Source: Albula goreensis (taxonomy: Eukaryota; Chordata; Actinopteri; Albuliformes; Albulidae). Taken from it: DNA of 64,000 nucleotides. Below the pieces are notes generated by a model. That model made no database searches. It saw only the letters and a list, made by a program, of their open reading frames with translations, and was not told the DNA's origin. The position numbers and the translations under genes were made by a program. This document shows positions 1-30,899 of this stretch, piece by piece. How positions within the stretch are numbered: position 1 is the first letter of the stretch; each line of letters opens with the position of its first letter. Location of the stretch: the NCBI GenBank assembly GCA_022829145.1, contig CM040758.1, positions 12,670,628 to 12,734,627 on the forward strand. Direction: 5' to 3'.

Positions 1-701
1 TGTCTTGCCGAAACTACTCGGTTCAGAAATGCTGCTTCCTGTGCATCAAGCCAGCCAGTCAGTCAAGTACCTTTTTGCTGCTATAATGCAAACAGATGTG
101 CAAATGATCTGGCAATGCTCTCGATTTTCATCATTTTGGGCGAGGAAAAACTAGCCAACGATATTTTCGCTGACACTACTATCCATAATATAGAAGCTTA
201 TTTTGTCTAACAAGCTAGCTTGATAGCTAATACATTAACCAACTGTTTTCGGTGCCCCAGTGCGCTATGGCTAAGTGATGGTGTGGTAATGATGACAAAA
301 GAGCAAAACAGTGTTTAGCCAATGAGCCAGCTAAATAAGTATGCTTATGTAGTACAGTGATGTATCACTACAAACAAGAATAGGTAGTAATAATTAGCCA
401 ACTATTTAGCTTGTAAGCTGTGTTTACATTCGGATATGTCTTGTGTTTTCTAGGTATGTAGATACCTAATGTCTGCTATCTTGCATCCGCCTAGATGGAC
501 GCCAGGACAGAGATTGTGTTTAACAAGCTAGCTAGCCAGCTAGCTAGTACTACTGATGTAGGCTGTATACCTACATACATGCAACCAGTTAAGGTTAAGT
601 AGCTTAAGATATGTAGCAACGATGTTGATGTTTGCTGTGTCACAAGGTGAACTTTACGTAAAAAATGTAATTTTTAATGATTTCGTTGTCTGCTATTACA
701 G
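1..701 (+). other. papss1: papss1 intron 1, 3' part
   Basis: No segment here encodes the KKVKLSN-type peptide expected from exon 1, so the window opens inside intron 1. The stretch is AT-rich with many GCTAGC/TAGCT motifs around 200-550, including the perfect palindrome at 528-547. No gene is seen. Confidence 0.8.
528..547. repeat. Short GCTAG palindrome
   Basis: Arms CTAGCTAGC (528-536) and GCTAGCTAG (539-547) are separated by CA. It is part of a GCTAG-rich patch and no function is claimed. Confidence 0.8.
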
Positions 702-18323
<17,622 letters not shown>

Positions 18324-19035
18324 GCTGTATTCAGCACAGAGCAGATCTTTTAATGTCTAACAAGTGAAGTGGGACCACCCAATAACTGTTTCCACCACAC
18401 TGCTGTGGTTCACATGAGGAAGTTAACTTCCACATGCAGAGGATCGCTCTTAAAGCTACATATACTGTTTTTAGTCTTACACCACTGAAAAGTACTGTTT
18501 TATGGATGTTGTTTAACATGATGCACCGTATATATTTTTCCATTTAAAAAAAAAAGGTAAATTGACTAATCATCACAAAACTGTGCAAAAGTTACTATGT
18601 TAATTTAAGGATGAAGAATTGGAGAAGGTGAAACGAATGATGCAATCTTTTTGGCTTTTAAGAAAATATTTTTGGAGAGGAATTTGTTACTACTTCAAAT
18701 GTGAAATGGCGTAGTGTTTAGCCCTCTTTATCTGATGGAATGTTTCATTTATTTGTGGAATCATGCGCCTTAGTGTTCTAATTTATTGTGACAAAGGATT
18801 GCATTTCAGCTCCTGACAGTAAGCGCGTTCACAAGGTGAGAGGCGAAAGTGTATGGCTACCATACATTTCTTTTATGCTGTGTTGACTGAATGCTTTTCT
18901 CTAAAACCTCAGATTTCGTAATCCCTGAGTGACTTATAAAATCATGTAAGAGGTGGTCAAACCTGTAAATTATTATGGCCTTTGCAAAACCTGTGGATTT
19001 TAACCAATCAATAAAGAAACTGTAGCCTCCTGTAC
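18324..19035 (+). other. papss1: papss1 3' UTR
   Basis: Runs from the TAA to about 15-25 nt past the poly(A) signal at 19010. The sequence is AT-rich and no conserved structure is recognised. The exact cleavage site is not visible. Confidence 0.75.
19010..19015 (+). terminator. papss1: papss1 poly(A) signal
   Basis: Canonical AATAAA 687 nt after the stop codon, followed by a GT-containing stretch (gcctcctgtacgtgc). It is the first canonical signal after the stop. A variant ATTAAA lies near 20137 and might serve a longer form. Confidence 0.8.
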
Positions 19036-22000
19036 GTGCTAAATTACGTTACATATTACATAACATTAAATGAGTCGGGATTGTTGTACACTTGCCCTGA
19101 TGATGATGCAATAATGTTGATAAGAGCATTCTGATTGGCAGTGTTACATGGCATAGGCCAGCACTGGTAGCTGCTGTACTGATCCCCAAACTCCATGACC
19201 TCATTGTGTTACAGGGTTGAGAAACTATCATTGTTTATCATGTCAAATTATAGAAAGAAGCCCCCTGAATATGAAAGTTCAAATATTGTGAAAGATGTCC
19301 TGGTTTCCTGTAATAACAGAAATGTGATAATGATCAAATTTTAAAAAATGATTTATGGAAAGTACCAAAAAGTTTTTCAAATATGCATGCATTACCTACA
19401 CCCACGATCTTTGAGACTGAATAGCCTGTGCACATGAAAGCCGTTAAAAAAAAAATAACTGTCTATTGTGACATCACAAAGTCCATGTCTGAACCACAAC
19501 TTGAAAATGTAAATATCTTGGAGCCATTTTTTATGCATTTAGTGGAAATGAAAGTGGTATCTGTGAGAGAATCATGTTTTTGCTACCAATCAATCTATTT
19601 CATCTTCAGTCTATGACCAGTGTCATAGATTCAGTGCCAGAGTCTCCTAACCACAGTGGCAGTATGTTTGCAAAGTCTCTCTTCATTGTGTTCAGGCATA
19701 GAGCTATAAGTTAGATAGTTGTGTAGCATACCTGACTGAGATAAGGGGAATGACTCTGAAGCAATACTGTGTATGACGCATACTGATCAAGTCTGTTTAC
19801 GGTGATGTGCAAAACCTTATTAAGCGTAAATTATATGAAAAGCGGAGAGCAAATGAAATGTACTTTCAAGTCCACAAACCTATACTAATGTTATGCCTCG
19901 ATTGTTTTATTTGTCTGTTGTAACACAGTGGCTTTTCATACAAAGGAACATTGTAGATGTGTTATGTTTTTTTTAGTCTGATGGTTCATTTTAATATTCT
20001 GGGGTCTGTCCCATTTTTTGGTTTTATGTGGTTGATTTGATATTGTTTGCTACTGCTGTTTGCCAGTGAGTCGGTTTCTGTCAGTGTAACTGTGAAAGCT
20101 CAGAATTTAACAGCACTGTTGTACTTCTACTCTCTATTAAATCATTCCTAGCAAACTCATATTTTGTTGAATCTTTTGTCTGCTTTACATTTTATTTATT
20201 AGAACAAATGGAATTTCATTTGCTTTCCAGTGGACCCACAGACACTGTCATAAAACACTTAGAATGTTCTATTATCCAAATATATCCATCAACTACCTGG
20301 GCAGTTGGAACTGTGCTAAAAAATGTATCTCCCACATACTTTGTCTTCATTTTCTCCACCTCATTTCAATGCTCTCTTAAATCAAGTGGAATTTTCTTGT
20401 TTGGCTGGAATTTTTTTTTTTAATTTAACGATTATTCATAATGGCCATATAATATGCACAGTTCCTTCACTATGAAAAACTGCAACTTTAGAATCAACTC
20501 ATAACATTTGTTCATAGCCTGATTCATTTCATTTTCAGCAGTATGAAGAATAAAAAATAGATGAATATATTTCCCACTAATTCAAGGACCTCCCTCTCTG
20601 TATTTCCAAGCTGTGGATTTCGCAGTCTTGCTGGAGTAACACATTTTCCATTATGTCATATAACATTGTGGTTTCTTCTGTCAGGTTCATCAGCTACTCT
20701 TTATTGTCCATCCAATTGTTTGTCACTTATTCACAAAACTATGGCAGAGTCAAAAAGGACTGAGAGGAGTACATTACTGCCCTACTCTGCTGTTTACTGC
20801 AGAACAGGAGAATGAAGAGCTTAAGAATGTGTGATGATAACACTCCATTCAGCTGGAACAGTATCCTCTTGCCTCTACATATAGATATCCTTAGATTTAC
20901 AAAAGGATTACATTTAAGCCATTTGTAAATCGAAATCCTCCAATGTACTACTGATACAAGAATTCTGTTCATTCAGTTTATAAAATTACCCTAATAACTA
21001 TCTGTACTGAATATGAAACTTGTATGAGACAAACAGAACCCTCAGTTAAACTAGCAGTCTAATATGGTGCAACTGTAGATGGCTTTTATGGGGAGAAGAC
21101 AATTACTTTGACACTGATTTGTTTATTGTTTGTTGATGCCCAGTAAACACCTGCACTTAAACTATCCCGCCCAAAATGTTTAGTAGTAGGGCCTGGATTT
21201 GCGCTTCTGTTTACCATCCAGTAACTTCGCAACAATGGATTTGGACATGCCCTAAATGCACCTGCACTACAGCCCATGTGTGGACAAAATACAGCCCCTC
21301 ACCTGGAAGCATGATGTAGCATAGCCCCCAAACAAAACAAAGCTGGAGATATTGCTGTCATAATCAGCTGAAGCCCCAGACTCCACCCTTGCTGTAAATG
21401 TTCCTGCAAATACTGCCTTCCCTAAGTGTGGAATTCATATAGGCTTGGCAGTTTTGATTAAGCATGTGGGTGAGAAAAACCTCCAGGTGGTGTCCAGATG
21501 CCATTTTAAGTGGTGCACAAAGGGTTAATCACTGCCTTGAAACGAGCTCCCTCTTTGAGAGATATCCTTTTAATTTTTTTCTTTTTTTTTTTTTTTTTGC
21601 TTGGCCTCCTGAGATGTAATGTAGAGACCTGCCAGCAGCGATGCTATCACTGCCAAATCGTGTTGAATCTCAAATTGTAATCAGGCTTGGACCTTGATAC
21701 CACTTCAAAAGGGAGAACTCTTGTGCAGAAAATGAAGGAATGTTTTGGGGAAGTCTGCCTTTTCATTGTGCTTTTGGGTCTTTCTGCTCAGGGAGTCTCT
21801 TTTTGTTACACACATGGTGTGTAGAAATGCTAATTATCATGTTTAAGAAGTGATCTACGGTCAACACTCATGCATTAGTGTATATTAATGTTGTTACTGT
21901 CAACTTATGTTTACTGACATGCTCAGCCACTTGGAGCCAGGGTTTGTATTGTGATGGAAATGTGGACTGAGTTGTCTCACTGATCTTTGATCTGAAGAAT

Positions 22001-25000
22001 CCTGTGTGTCATCAACAGTATTCTGTTACAGCGTTCTGTTAATATGTAAGGGCTGCTTGCCAGTGGAAAATGGTGGTTGATGCTCAAAACCTCTGAACTA
22101 CAGCACATATCCCTATTACTATTGCATACACCCAGCTGGTTAGAAATATGGACCACATATAGAAATACATACACATGCTGACCAATGATTGTGAAGTTCC
22201 AGTGGAATAAATGTTTCAGCGGTAGGCTTTGAGCCAAGGGTAATTAGTTTTTCCCATCATGCACCATGGCTTTGGGTAAACCTACAACACCATCTGAAAT
22301 TAGAAGTACTTATCTCACTTAGTAATTTAAAAGCCCTTGTACAGATCACTGTTTTTCAAGAATATATTTGTTCCTTAATGGTATGACAACTTTATATTGC
22401 CTTCGTCATTGAGAGAGTGAGAATGTTTTGTGTTTTTTTCACTGGAATTTCACTATCACATGGTTTGTGGTTTTTACTGACATTTGTGTAAGAATAACAT
22501 TTTGAAGCAATAGCAGTGAAGGTGTGACAAAAGAGCCATGTGTGTCAGCCATTTCAGTCACATGACTTTTTGAAAGCACATTGCAGTGATTTCACTTACA
22601 ACTAGGAATTAGGAAATAGTAGGAAAAATTCCTACCTATGCTAGCAATGGGAACCATTAATTTTTTAGACAGCTAGAATTCACAGCGATTTACAGAATGC
22701 AAGTACAGATTGCAGTCACTCTCAGGACACAGTTGAAATTCACAGTTATCCATAGTGGAACCGCTAACAAAATACAATGGCAATCTAAATCCCAAGGTTA
22801 CCTAATCAATTATAAAAGTGTAGGTACATGGTACACAAGAGGTTGGTGTTTCTTGTGCAGGCTGCCAGTATTTTATAATTGCTGGGAACAGGTGATTTGA
22901 AATTTAAGTAGTCATTTATGTCACTGTACAGTTTCCTCTTGATCAAAGTTTCAGAGCATTTGGAGATTCTGTCCATCCTGTTGCTTTAAATGCTGTTGCA
23001 CTATGACCCTAGTGTGCCACACATAATAACTACATCCCTGGGTTTAATGTTTACATGGATTTAGCTGTCTTTAACTTCAATTTCCCTCCATCTGCTTTGC
23101 ATTTCATTCAAAGTGATTCATGATAAAAAATAGTCTTTTCAGACAAAATGGAATACAGTGGTACATCACACTGTATACTGCACATATCCGCCTGACTGAG
23201 AGCAACAATAAAAAAAATCAAAGAAAACCAACAAGAGGTCGTCAAGTACAAGTACAGAAAGCTCATCAGCATCTCCATTTCTGATTAAAATCAAACCCAT
23301 GCCCTTGAATGAAATTCTACACCAGGAACTGTGGCATAAGGTCTTTAATGTAAAAGTGATTACAGATATAGGGACATTTAAACTCAAAGACAATGTTATT
23401 TCTTGTGGGAGAAGTAGTTGGTCTATATAAAAAATACATCACTACTGCTTGTTTGAGTAATTAACTCTTACAACAACCTAGGCATCTAAACATACTCTAC
23501 ATCTAAAATGCTGTGAGACTGATTTTGTAGATATTTTCCATCTTACCTTAGACCCATGCTTGAGCTCCATTCAGTGCTAATCGGTTTGCAGAAGCTGCAG
23601 ACTAACCAGTGCACCCATGCCACTGACACAGTTAATTTCACATTTTATGTTTTACTCATCACCACAAATTATAAAGGGATGTGAATAGATTTTGAGCCTT
23701 CATTTTTAATTTAGCAGAGTATAAATTATACAACTGCTGAGGTTAATGCATGCCTAAAAGACCAATCAATCAGTCAATCAGTACTCAAGTCAATATGTTT
23801 GTCCAGTAATTTATCTATCTAGAAATACACATGTAACCGTAGATGCATATTCTGTAAGGTTTTGACAAGACGTCCAAAATTTGCCCAACAAACACTTCAT
23901 AACTGTTGAGATATACACAGACGTACCATATTGAGTGTCTCACACTGGCTCGGATCAAAGATCACATCTGTTTCGCTACGGCCCAACAGTCAGCGGAGTA
24001 GTTTCCATGTTAGGGCTGGGAGAGCACAGTGCCACAATGAAGGGCCTGGGACAAGGGCTGGGCCCCAAGCTGTGCCCCACCTTCACCCACCCACCTATTG
24101 AGAGCTGCCTAGCAACAGAAACAACCCCCCTCTGCCACCTACCTGGGTGGATCCTCATTACCCTAGGAACACCTGTCCTGTGAGCAGACATGGGGCACAC
24201 GCTCACACAGCAGGTAAAAGACAGGTGAAGGACTGGGCCAACAGTGTCTTTATCAGGTTATTGTCCTCTGAGGGGGCCAGTTTTTTCTCACTTGAATGCA
24301 TCAAAAAAGTCATTGTTCACTGGTATGGCTCCACTTGGATTATACAGACACCTTTTGATCATCCATGGAGGTTTCCAGTCTAAGAAACTAAATATCAGAT
24401 GTAAGTGACCGCATTTGGTTAGAGGGAATGGCTTTTTTCGCTGTAACATAAATATTTCAATATTAATTACATAAAGGGACTTATTAAAAGTATTACAGAG
24501 GTGGCAATATGAAACAGAACATAATGCATACAATACAAAACAAAAACAGACATACGAAAAGGACACACAATAGATGATCCAGATTTCTATGGAGTATCTC
24601 TGTACATGTGAATATACTGTCAGTCAGGCACATGCACAGGTAGAAGTAGCATGGGCTGACAAGCTCTGCTCCTTTGCCATTCCTCATACAAAGTGCCTGT
24701 CTGGATGGTGAAATTTTTTTAACATTTCATTAAGTTTTTCCCATCAATAAAAGAGAGCAAGTTATCCACATAAAATAGGTATTTCAATTAAAACGCTAAT
24801 ATCTAATGTAGAGTGGCCTTTTATTTTTCTTGACCTCTCGTTCCCAGGAAAAATGACTGTGTACAGCCCTGCTACCAATCCCTGGAATGCTTTGTGATGC
24901 TGTAATACATTGAATTGGGAATGATTCACTTTGGAGCTTGTTTCACTCATGGATATTGCTGAAGAATGACTCCCAAAGGCACTGTAGGTCTTTGCTAAAC

Positions 25001-28000
25001 CCTGGCACCTGTATCCCAGATGAGTTGTTGTCAGAGAACATTGTGTTTCCTCTTCATTCATCTCAAAGAGATCCCCCAACCCCCCTCAGCCCTCCTCCTG
25101 AGGAACATTCTCTCCTGCCAGCTGCTCTCTCTCTCTCCGTGGTGAACGTGATCGTGTTGTTTGACACCTTCTTCCACACTTTCACACATGCTTCCCACAC
25201 GTCTCCAAACATTCCATCCTCTCACCTCTGAATGTGATGACATTCCTGAAAACATTTAATCGTTCAGATGATCATGTTATGTATTGTATTGCATGAAGTC
25301 ATAAAAAAACATTGTGCACTCATGGAAACACACAAAATGGAAAATTGGCCATGTTCAAGGCAGATGATGTTGAGTTGTCTGTCTAAACTCCTGACCTCTG
25401 GAGCCAGCTTGGGACAGAAGCAGCTGATAAGAACACAGGGAGTATGTCACTGCCAAAACCTGCTCTGGGTTTCTCTAACCTCAGTGCAGAAGTGTAAAAG
25501 CACACACGCTGGTGTTCTCCTACTCCTCTTGTTCAGCGCAACAGGAAACAGAGCTATTATCTGACTTGAATGTAAAAAAAACAGATTCATATCTGAGTTT
25601 ATGTGTTCATCACTAGTTGTCTGGACCACCCTCAGGGAAATCACTTGGGTATTGAAAAAACATCCGAGTACGTATATAGCCAGGCAGCGGTCTCTGTTTT
25701 CTGCGTGTGTGTCATAGCGGAGGCCTATTGTGCTGTAATTAACCCGAGGAACAAGGAAACAATAAAGTGTGCCAGTAACTTCAAAGAGCAAATGAGATCA
25801 AGGTTAAACTGAGTGATGTACTCGGTACAAATTGGATTAAGCCGAACCCTCCGTGCCCCCATGTGCAGGGTGTATCCATGTGATTACAGGAAAGAGCGAA
25901 GACCAGGCAAGGGTGTTTGTGTGAGATGCAAGGGCTTTTGCTGGAAGCAGCTGCAGTGGAAACTGCAAGGAAACCAAACAGTTTTCATGGGTTTCCAAAG
26001 TCAGGTGCTTGTGAAGACACATTATGCCCAGAAGGCAAATGTATTTACAAGACAAAATTAGCTACTATTTCACATGACTGTCATGTCACAGGTTAAGAGG
26101 AGGTACAAGAAGAATACATTTTTTTAAAAGCAGAAATAATATTGCCATCTATGACATTTATTTCAGATTTCAAAAGAAAAAGGCTACAAGGTGTTCATTC
26201 CTGCTGAAAAGCTCTCTAACCTGTAATTTAAGTTTGAAAAAATGTGGCTGGACATTTCTGTTTTGACCACAGATTACCATTTAACTATTGTCATTTTTGG
26301 GGTGTAGCTGTCAGCTACTAACTAGTTTCTGTTCAGTATATGGATAGCTATGATTGCTTTAATGTCATGGGGCTGGCTTTGTTTGATGTTTGATGCTTGA
26401 TGACCAAAACTTCAACCATGACAACATTTGTAAGCATGACCAATGGCTTCCACAACCACCTCACTCAGCTGTAACAAACAGCCTTTGTTTCCTCCCAACA
26501 CTTCACCCAACAGTGTAGAAATGATAAATTACCCATCCACACTTCTCATGTGTACAAGGCCGACGTGTCCATGATCACCATTCACCTGAACATAAAAACA
26601 CCATGAAGTATTTTACAGTAATATTTTGAACTGCATATGCATCACAGATTATAGAACTTCAATCATACATCACATCCTGTATTTTGAAAATGATGGTGCA
26701 TAATGCTCTAAACAGTGAGTATTTGAGCCCTGAAAGTGCATTCTCTGACTTCCTTCCAGCTAACACATATCAGTGTATATAACATTATCACCCCTGGCAA
26801 TGCGCCACACGCCGTGTTCACTTCTTCCAAATACTGAAATTAATTTGTTTTCATTGAGCTCTTGATTGAGTGCTGAGTTGTGTTCTACATCGACCTAACC
26901 TGATATCATCTTTATGTGTTTGAGGAAAGAAAAGTGTTGTCTGAGCTGAGCATGTGTTGACAGGTGTTGCAATTAAAGATGTTTAGTCAATATGTTGCTA
27001 TAAACATGTGCCCATTTTAAAAAAAAAAGGAAACCAGGAATTTGACCAAGTATTGTGTCTTTCACAAACATAACAAGCTCACAGCACATTCATTTCACAG
27101 AGATTGACCTGAACATGGCCGATCAGAGTTCTGATTATTATTCAGCTGAAAGCCCAGTCCCTGGCAGGGTAAGAGAAACCCAGCTAAGCCGTGGATTTTA
27201 GTTGCACAATGACTGAAGAACATATTTTTGGAATAACAATTAGAAGGTAATGAAGAACATAACCAAACCCTATGTGATCTACGTAGATCAAGACCTCTAC
27301 TGTCATTTCTTGTGGATATAATGGCTCTGCACATGTAACAGTTCTCTTACTGGACACCATTACCCTTAACTGCCTATAGTGATATACTTTATCTTATTTA
27401 ACCTCTGATTAGTCCCAGCAGCCATTCAAACAAACTAGAACGTAGCTGTGCAACCCCAAACCCAGACAGAAAGACAGACGACGCAGTTTACAATCAATGC
27501 ACTCATTCATCCACAACATAATTTGACTTCATACTGACCCTAGTAATACATAACACATGGTACATAATATAATTCATCAATTTTGTCTATTAATACATGT
27601 TTCTGTCATTCTGTCCCTTCATTAACACATAACACATTTTATATAACAATATGTAAAGGACAAGCCTTAAGCACAAGCTCAATCAAACCTACTAAAAACT
27701 AAATAAGAGTCCATCTGGAAATAAGACCTAACTACATGAGTGTGGCCCAAGGGCCAGGGTTTAGAAGCACTGTAGCACTGGAAGATCATGAGTTGAGAGC
27801 AGGCATGACACAGATCTCCATCCCTACTCTTATGAAAGGATGGAGACAAAATAGAGAATGCATTATCAAAATGAAAGCATTTGGGGCAGGAACTAGCACA
27901 TGTCTAGTACATACGTGTCATCGCTCCGCTCGGTATATTATAGAGTTGCCTCAGAGAGCTGTGAAGTGCATTGTCGCTGGTTGATGTCTATTTGCAGGAG

Positions 28001-29240
28001 AGCGTGTGACTCGTGTGCAAGGTTTTCCCTTCGGCCTGGATAGAAAGGCGTACTGTACCAAACATAATGGCAGTTTTTGTCCACTCCAGATGGAGCGCCT
28101 CTCTGCACCCGCGGGAGCCTGCATTCAGCATGAGGTGGGAACCAATTCCCCCCCCACAGCCCAGCCCAAGATCACTCCGAGTTCAGTGTTCATGAGCCAG
28201 AATAGAATATGACTTTATAGTGCACCATGAAGGGTACCTTGCCTGAGGTTTTCCCTCCCCTACATATATTGAATGTTAAGGAGATGAAACAGTGAACATT
28301 TCAAACAAAGTGGACATATGTACACTGCTCATGAACTATACATATATAACATTAACAGGCTGTAGGCACTTTTTCTCTTGAGACATGATCAGTAGGAAAT
28401 TACTCATTCTGTTTATCTTAACATACGGTTAAAATACCCAGTAGCGGCTTGTGGGGTCTGGAGGAAGGGAGGCAAGCAAATTTTCCTCTTAGTGTTTTAC
28501 CAGCAAAAGATACTTCAGCAATCTAGGAGACAGGAAATGCCAATTAGCTAATGAGTAGATAATGATTAGCTAATGGTATATTAATGGGAACAGACATGAA
28601 GCGAGTGGCTAACATAGTATACCAAATCTGACTTGACACTGTGGCCCTTAAGAAGAAAACTGCTGTTTTAGACAACTGGATGCACAGGAAAACAACAAAA
28701 TTGATATACTGACTAGGTGAAAAAAATTGTGAGATATCAAGTAACTATCCTTTTAACTTCCTGTTGCTAATATTAGCTGGTGTGCTCTTTTTGTATCATT
28801 TTTGCTCATAGAGCTAACTGTAATCTGCTACATAGCTAGTCTTGATTTCATGTTACCTGTTATGAAGCTGTTAACAAACTTGAGTGAGAAATGGTGATTG
28901 GCTAGTAGATGTGGGGCAGCATGCCTGCCCTGAGAGTTTTATATATTCCAAAGATACAATCAGAGAAGAACCTCTGGACTGATGAGATATGAGATATGAG
29001 ATTCTGCCCTGAAGACCAAAAACACCACTGCTGACAGTACAAAAGCTGCTCTTCACTTAATTCATAATTCATATTAATTACTTGTATCATTAACAAACAT
29101 TTCACACCAGCCACACAGTGCTTTTTTTTATTAAAGGGGTAACCAGTTAACAGCTCCACTGGAATGAAAACAATTTCTTTTTTTTTGCCCCAGGACCAGA
29201 GTTGGGAAATACTGCATTATCTGCCTGTATCTGCTAGAGC
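19036..29240. other. Intergenic, papss1-dkk2 desert, part 1
   Basis: No convincing gene on either strand; frames are short and lack recognisable domains. It holds a T-run at 21582-21598, an imperfect (AATC)n patch near 23763-23790 and a GC-richer block at 23940-24290. The rest is AT-rich unique-looking sequence. Confidence 0.7.
23940..24290. other. GC-richer block in the desert
   Basis: Clearly richer in G+C than its flanks, with an RFX half-site-like motif CTGCCTAGCAAC (24105-24116) and a donor-like cag/GTAAAA near 24212. An 82-codon frame is open on + but has no recognisable domain. It may be a regulatory element or a non-coding exon. Confidence 0.3.
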
Positions 29241-29247
29241 CTTTTCC

Positions 29248-29347
29248 CTCTCTCTCTCCGTCTGTGTGTGTGTATGTGTGTGTGTTTGTGTGTGTATGCA
29301 CACGTGCGTGCGTGGACATGGGAGTGTGCGTGCGTGTGTATGCGTGT
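29248..29347. repeat. (CT)n then imperfect (TG)n microsatellite
   Basis: A short CT run is followed by about 85 bp of TG repeats broken by TATG, CACG and GCGTGCGT units. The alternating purine-pyrimidine run is the type that can form Z-DNA. Confidence 0.95.
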
Positions 29348-29848
29348 CAGTCCAAGTGTATTGGGGCACTAGATATGATCATATAGATTTGGGCAATCCT
29401 CACACTAATGTTCCCGTGTTGTTTTTACACTGAAACAATGTGATTAGTATTGTCACACAGACCATAATGACACAAAGTCATTTTTTAAAAAAGCTATGTA
29501 TTCACCAAAACATCCATTTTCGCATTCCTTTGGGAACGTAATATTACGGAGTGAAGAAGCACAAGCACACAGATAGGGATCACACAATCATGTTCTGTAT
29601 TCATAAGGTAGGCATCATATCTACCTGTGACTGATTTCATTATTGGTATGAGTATATAAGGTAAGGTGATGTCATTCACTAGCCCCTTCACAGTAGGCTC
29701 TTGGAAGTCTCAGATTCCCTTATATCATTAGATATGCTGTCATTTGAGATCTCACAGTGTTTGTCTTGGAAATCGTTCCTGCTTTGATTTGAAATTGCGG
29801 TAATTATTCCAGCTCTTTTTACCTCTGAAAGCGAGCAGAAACTGGAAC

Positions 29849-29993
<145 letters not shown>

Positions 29994-30318
29994 AGCATAG
30001 AGGAAAAGTAATAAGAAGATAAATGGGCCAATTAAACGGCCCTTTATGTTTTTTTCTTCGCCAATGTGTTTTGCAATCCTGCTGCCATTATTCTGTTGCT
30101 TCCGATGTATGAATAGGTCCGGATGTGAAAACGGAGGGGATGAAATTGAACCAGACTTTTTTTTTTATCTTGAGATCTCTAAACAAAAAAATAAATAAAT
30201 GAATTTAACTTGAGAGGTGAATGAAGAGCATTGTTCATTCATATTATGTGCAATCAGGATTTGAACACTAGTGTGACTCACATGGCTCAGAGCCCTGGTT
30301 CCACAGGAAAGTACAGCG

Positions 30319-30835
30319 TGATGCTAACCCCATAGACAAACACAGAACAATGTTAGCCACTTAGACAATAATATCAACCTCACGCACTAACATGTTGTCA
30401 TTATAACCCCAAAAAAAGCTGCATTTACCTCACAGACCCACCTGCTGTGATTTTAATCTCATTAGCTAACACACTGACGTTACCCCATTGACAAAAAGAC
30501 AATATTAGTAATTACTTCAACAAATTAAAAGTTATGTCAAACCGTAAGGCAAAATCAAAGTTATATAACCCCATAGACAAACATACAGAGAAAATCAAAA
30601 CCTACACATTTTCATGGTGGTAAGTTGCCCCGTGGTCAAAGAAAAACTGCAACTCCAATGATAAACACACAATAATATTAATCCCTGATACAAATTGACA
30701 GCTATATCATAAACGCAACAATATTACCTGCATAGACAAACATTGAACAGTATTACCCAAACTCCCACAAAAACAAACAGAGTAGTTATAGCAACCTCCT
30801 AGTTGTCAGAGAAAAACACAGTAATGATAACCACA
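30319..30835. repeat. Decayed minisatellite, units of about 30 bp
   Basis: Related units recur with the core CCCATAGACAAACA followed by an AATATTA-like end: about 30327-30355, 30357-30376, 30481-30510, 30567-30595, 30652-30682, 30725-30756 and 30798-30830. Other copies are weaker (30624-30652). Spacing is irregular, from 30 to about 100 bp, which suggests an old array eroded by mutation. Confidence 0.6.
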
Positions 30836-30899
30836 GAGAAAAACATATCCCTTGATTAGCAAGTAACATCATTTCAGCCAATTAAAGAGATTTATAGAT

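Noticed and set aside
21985-23960. TCF/LEF-like CTTTGAT and ATCAAAG sites at 21985 and 23954
   Set aside because: Seven-base matches are expected several times in 64 kb by chance and show no clustering.
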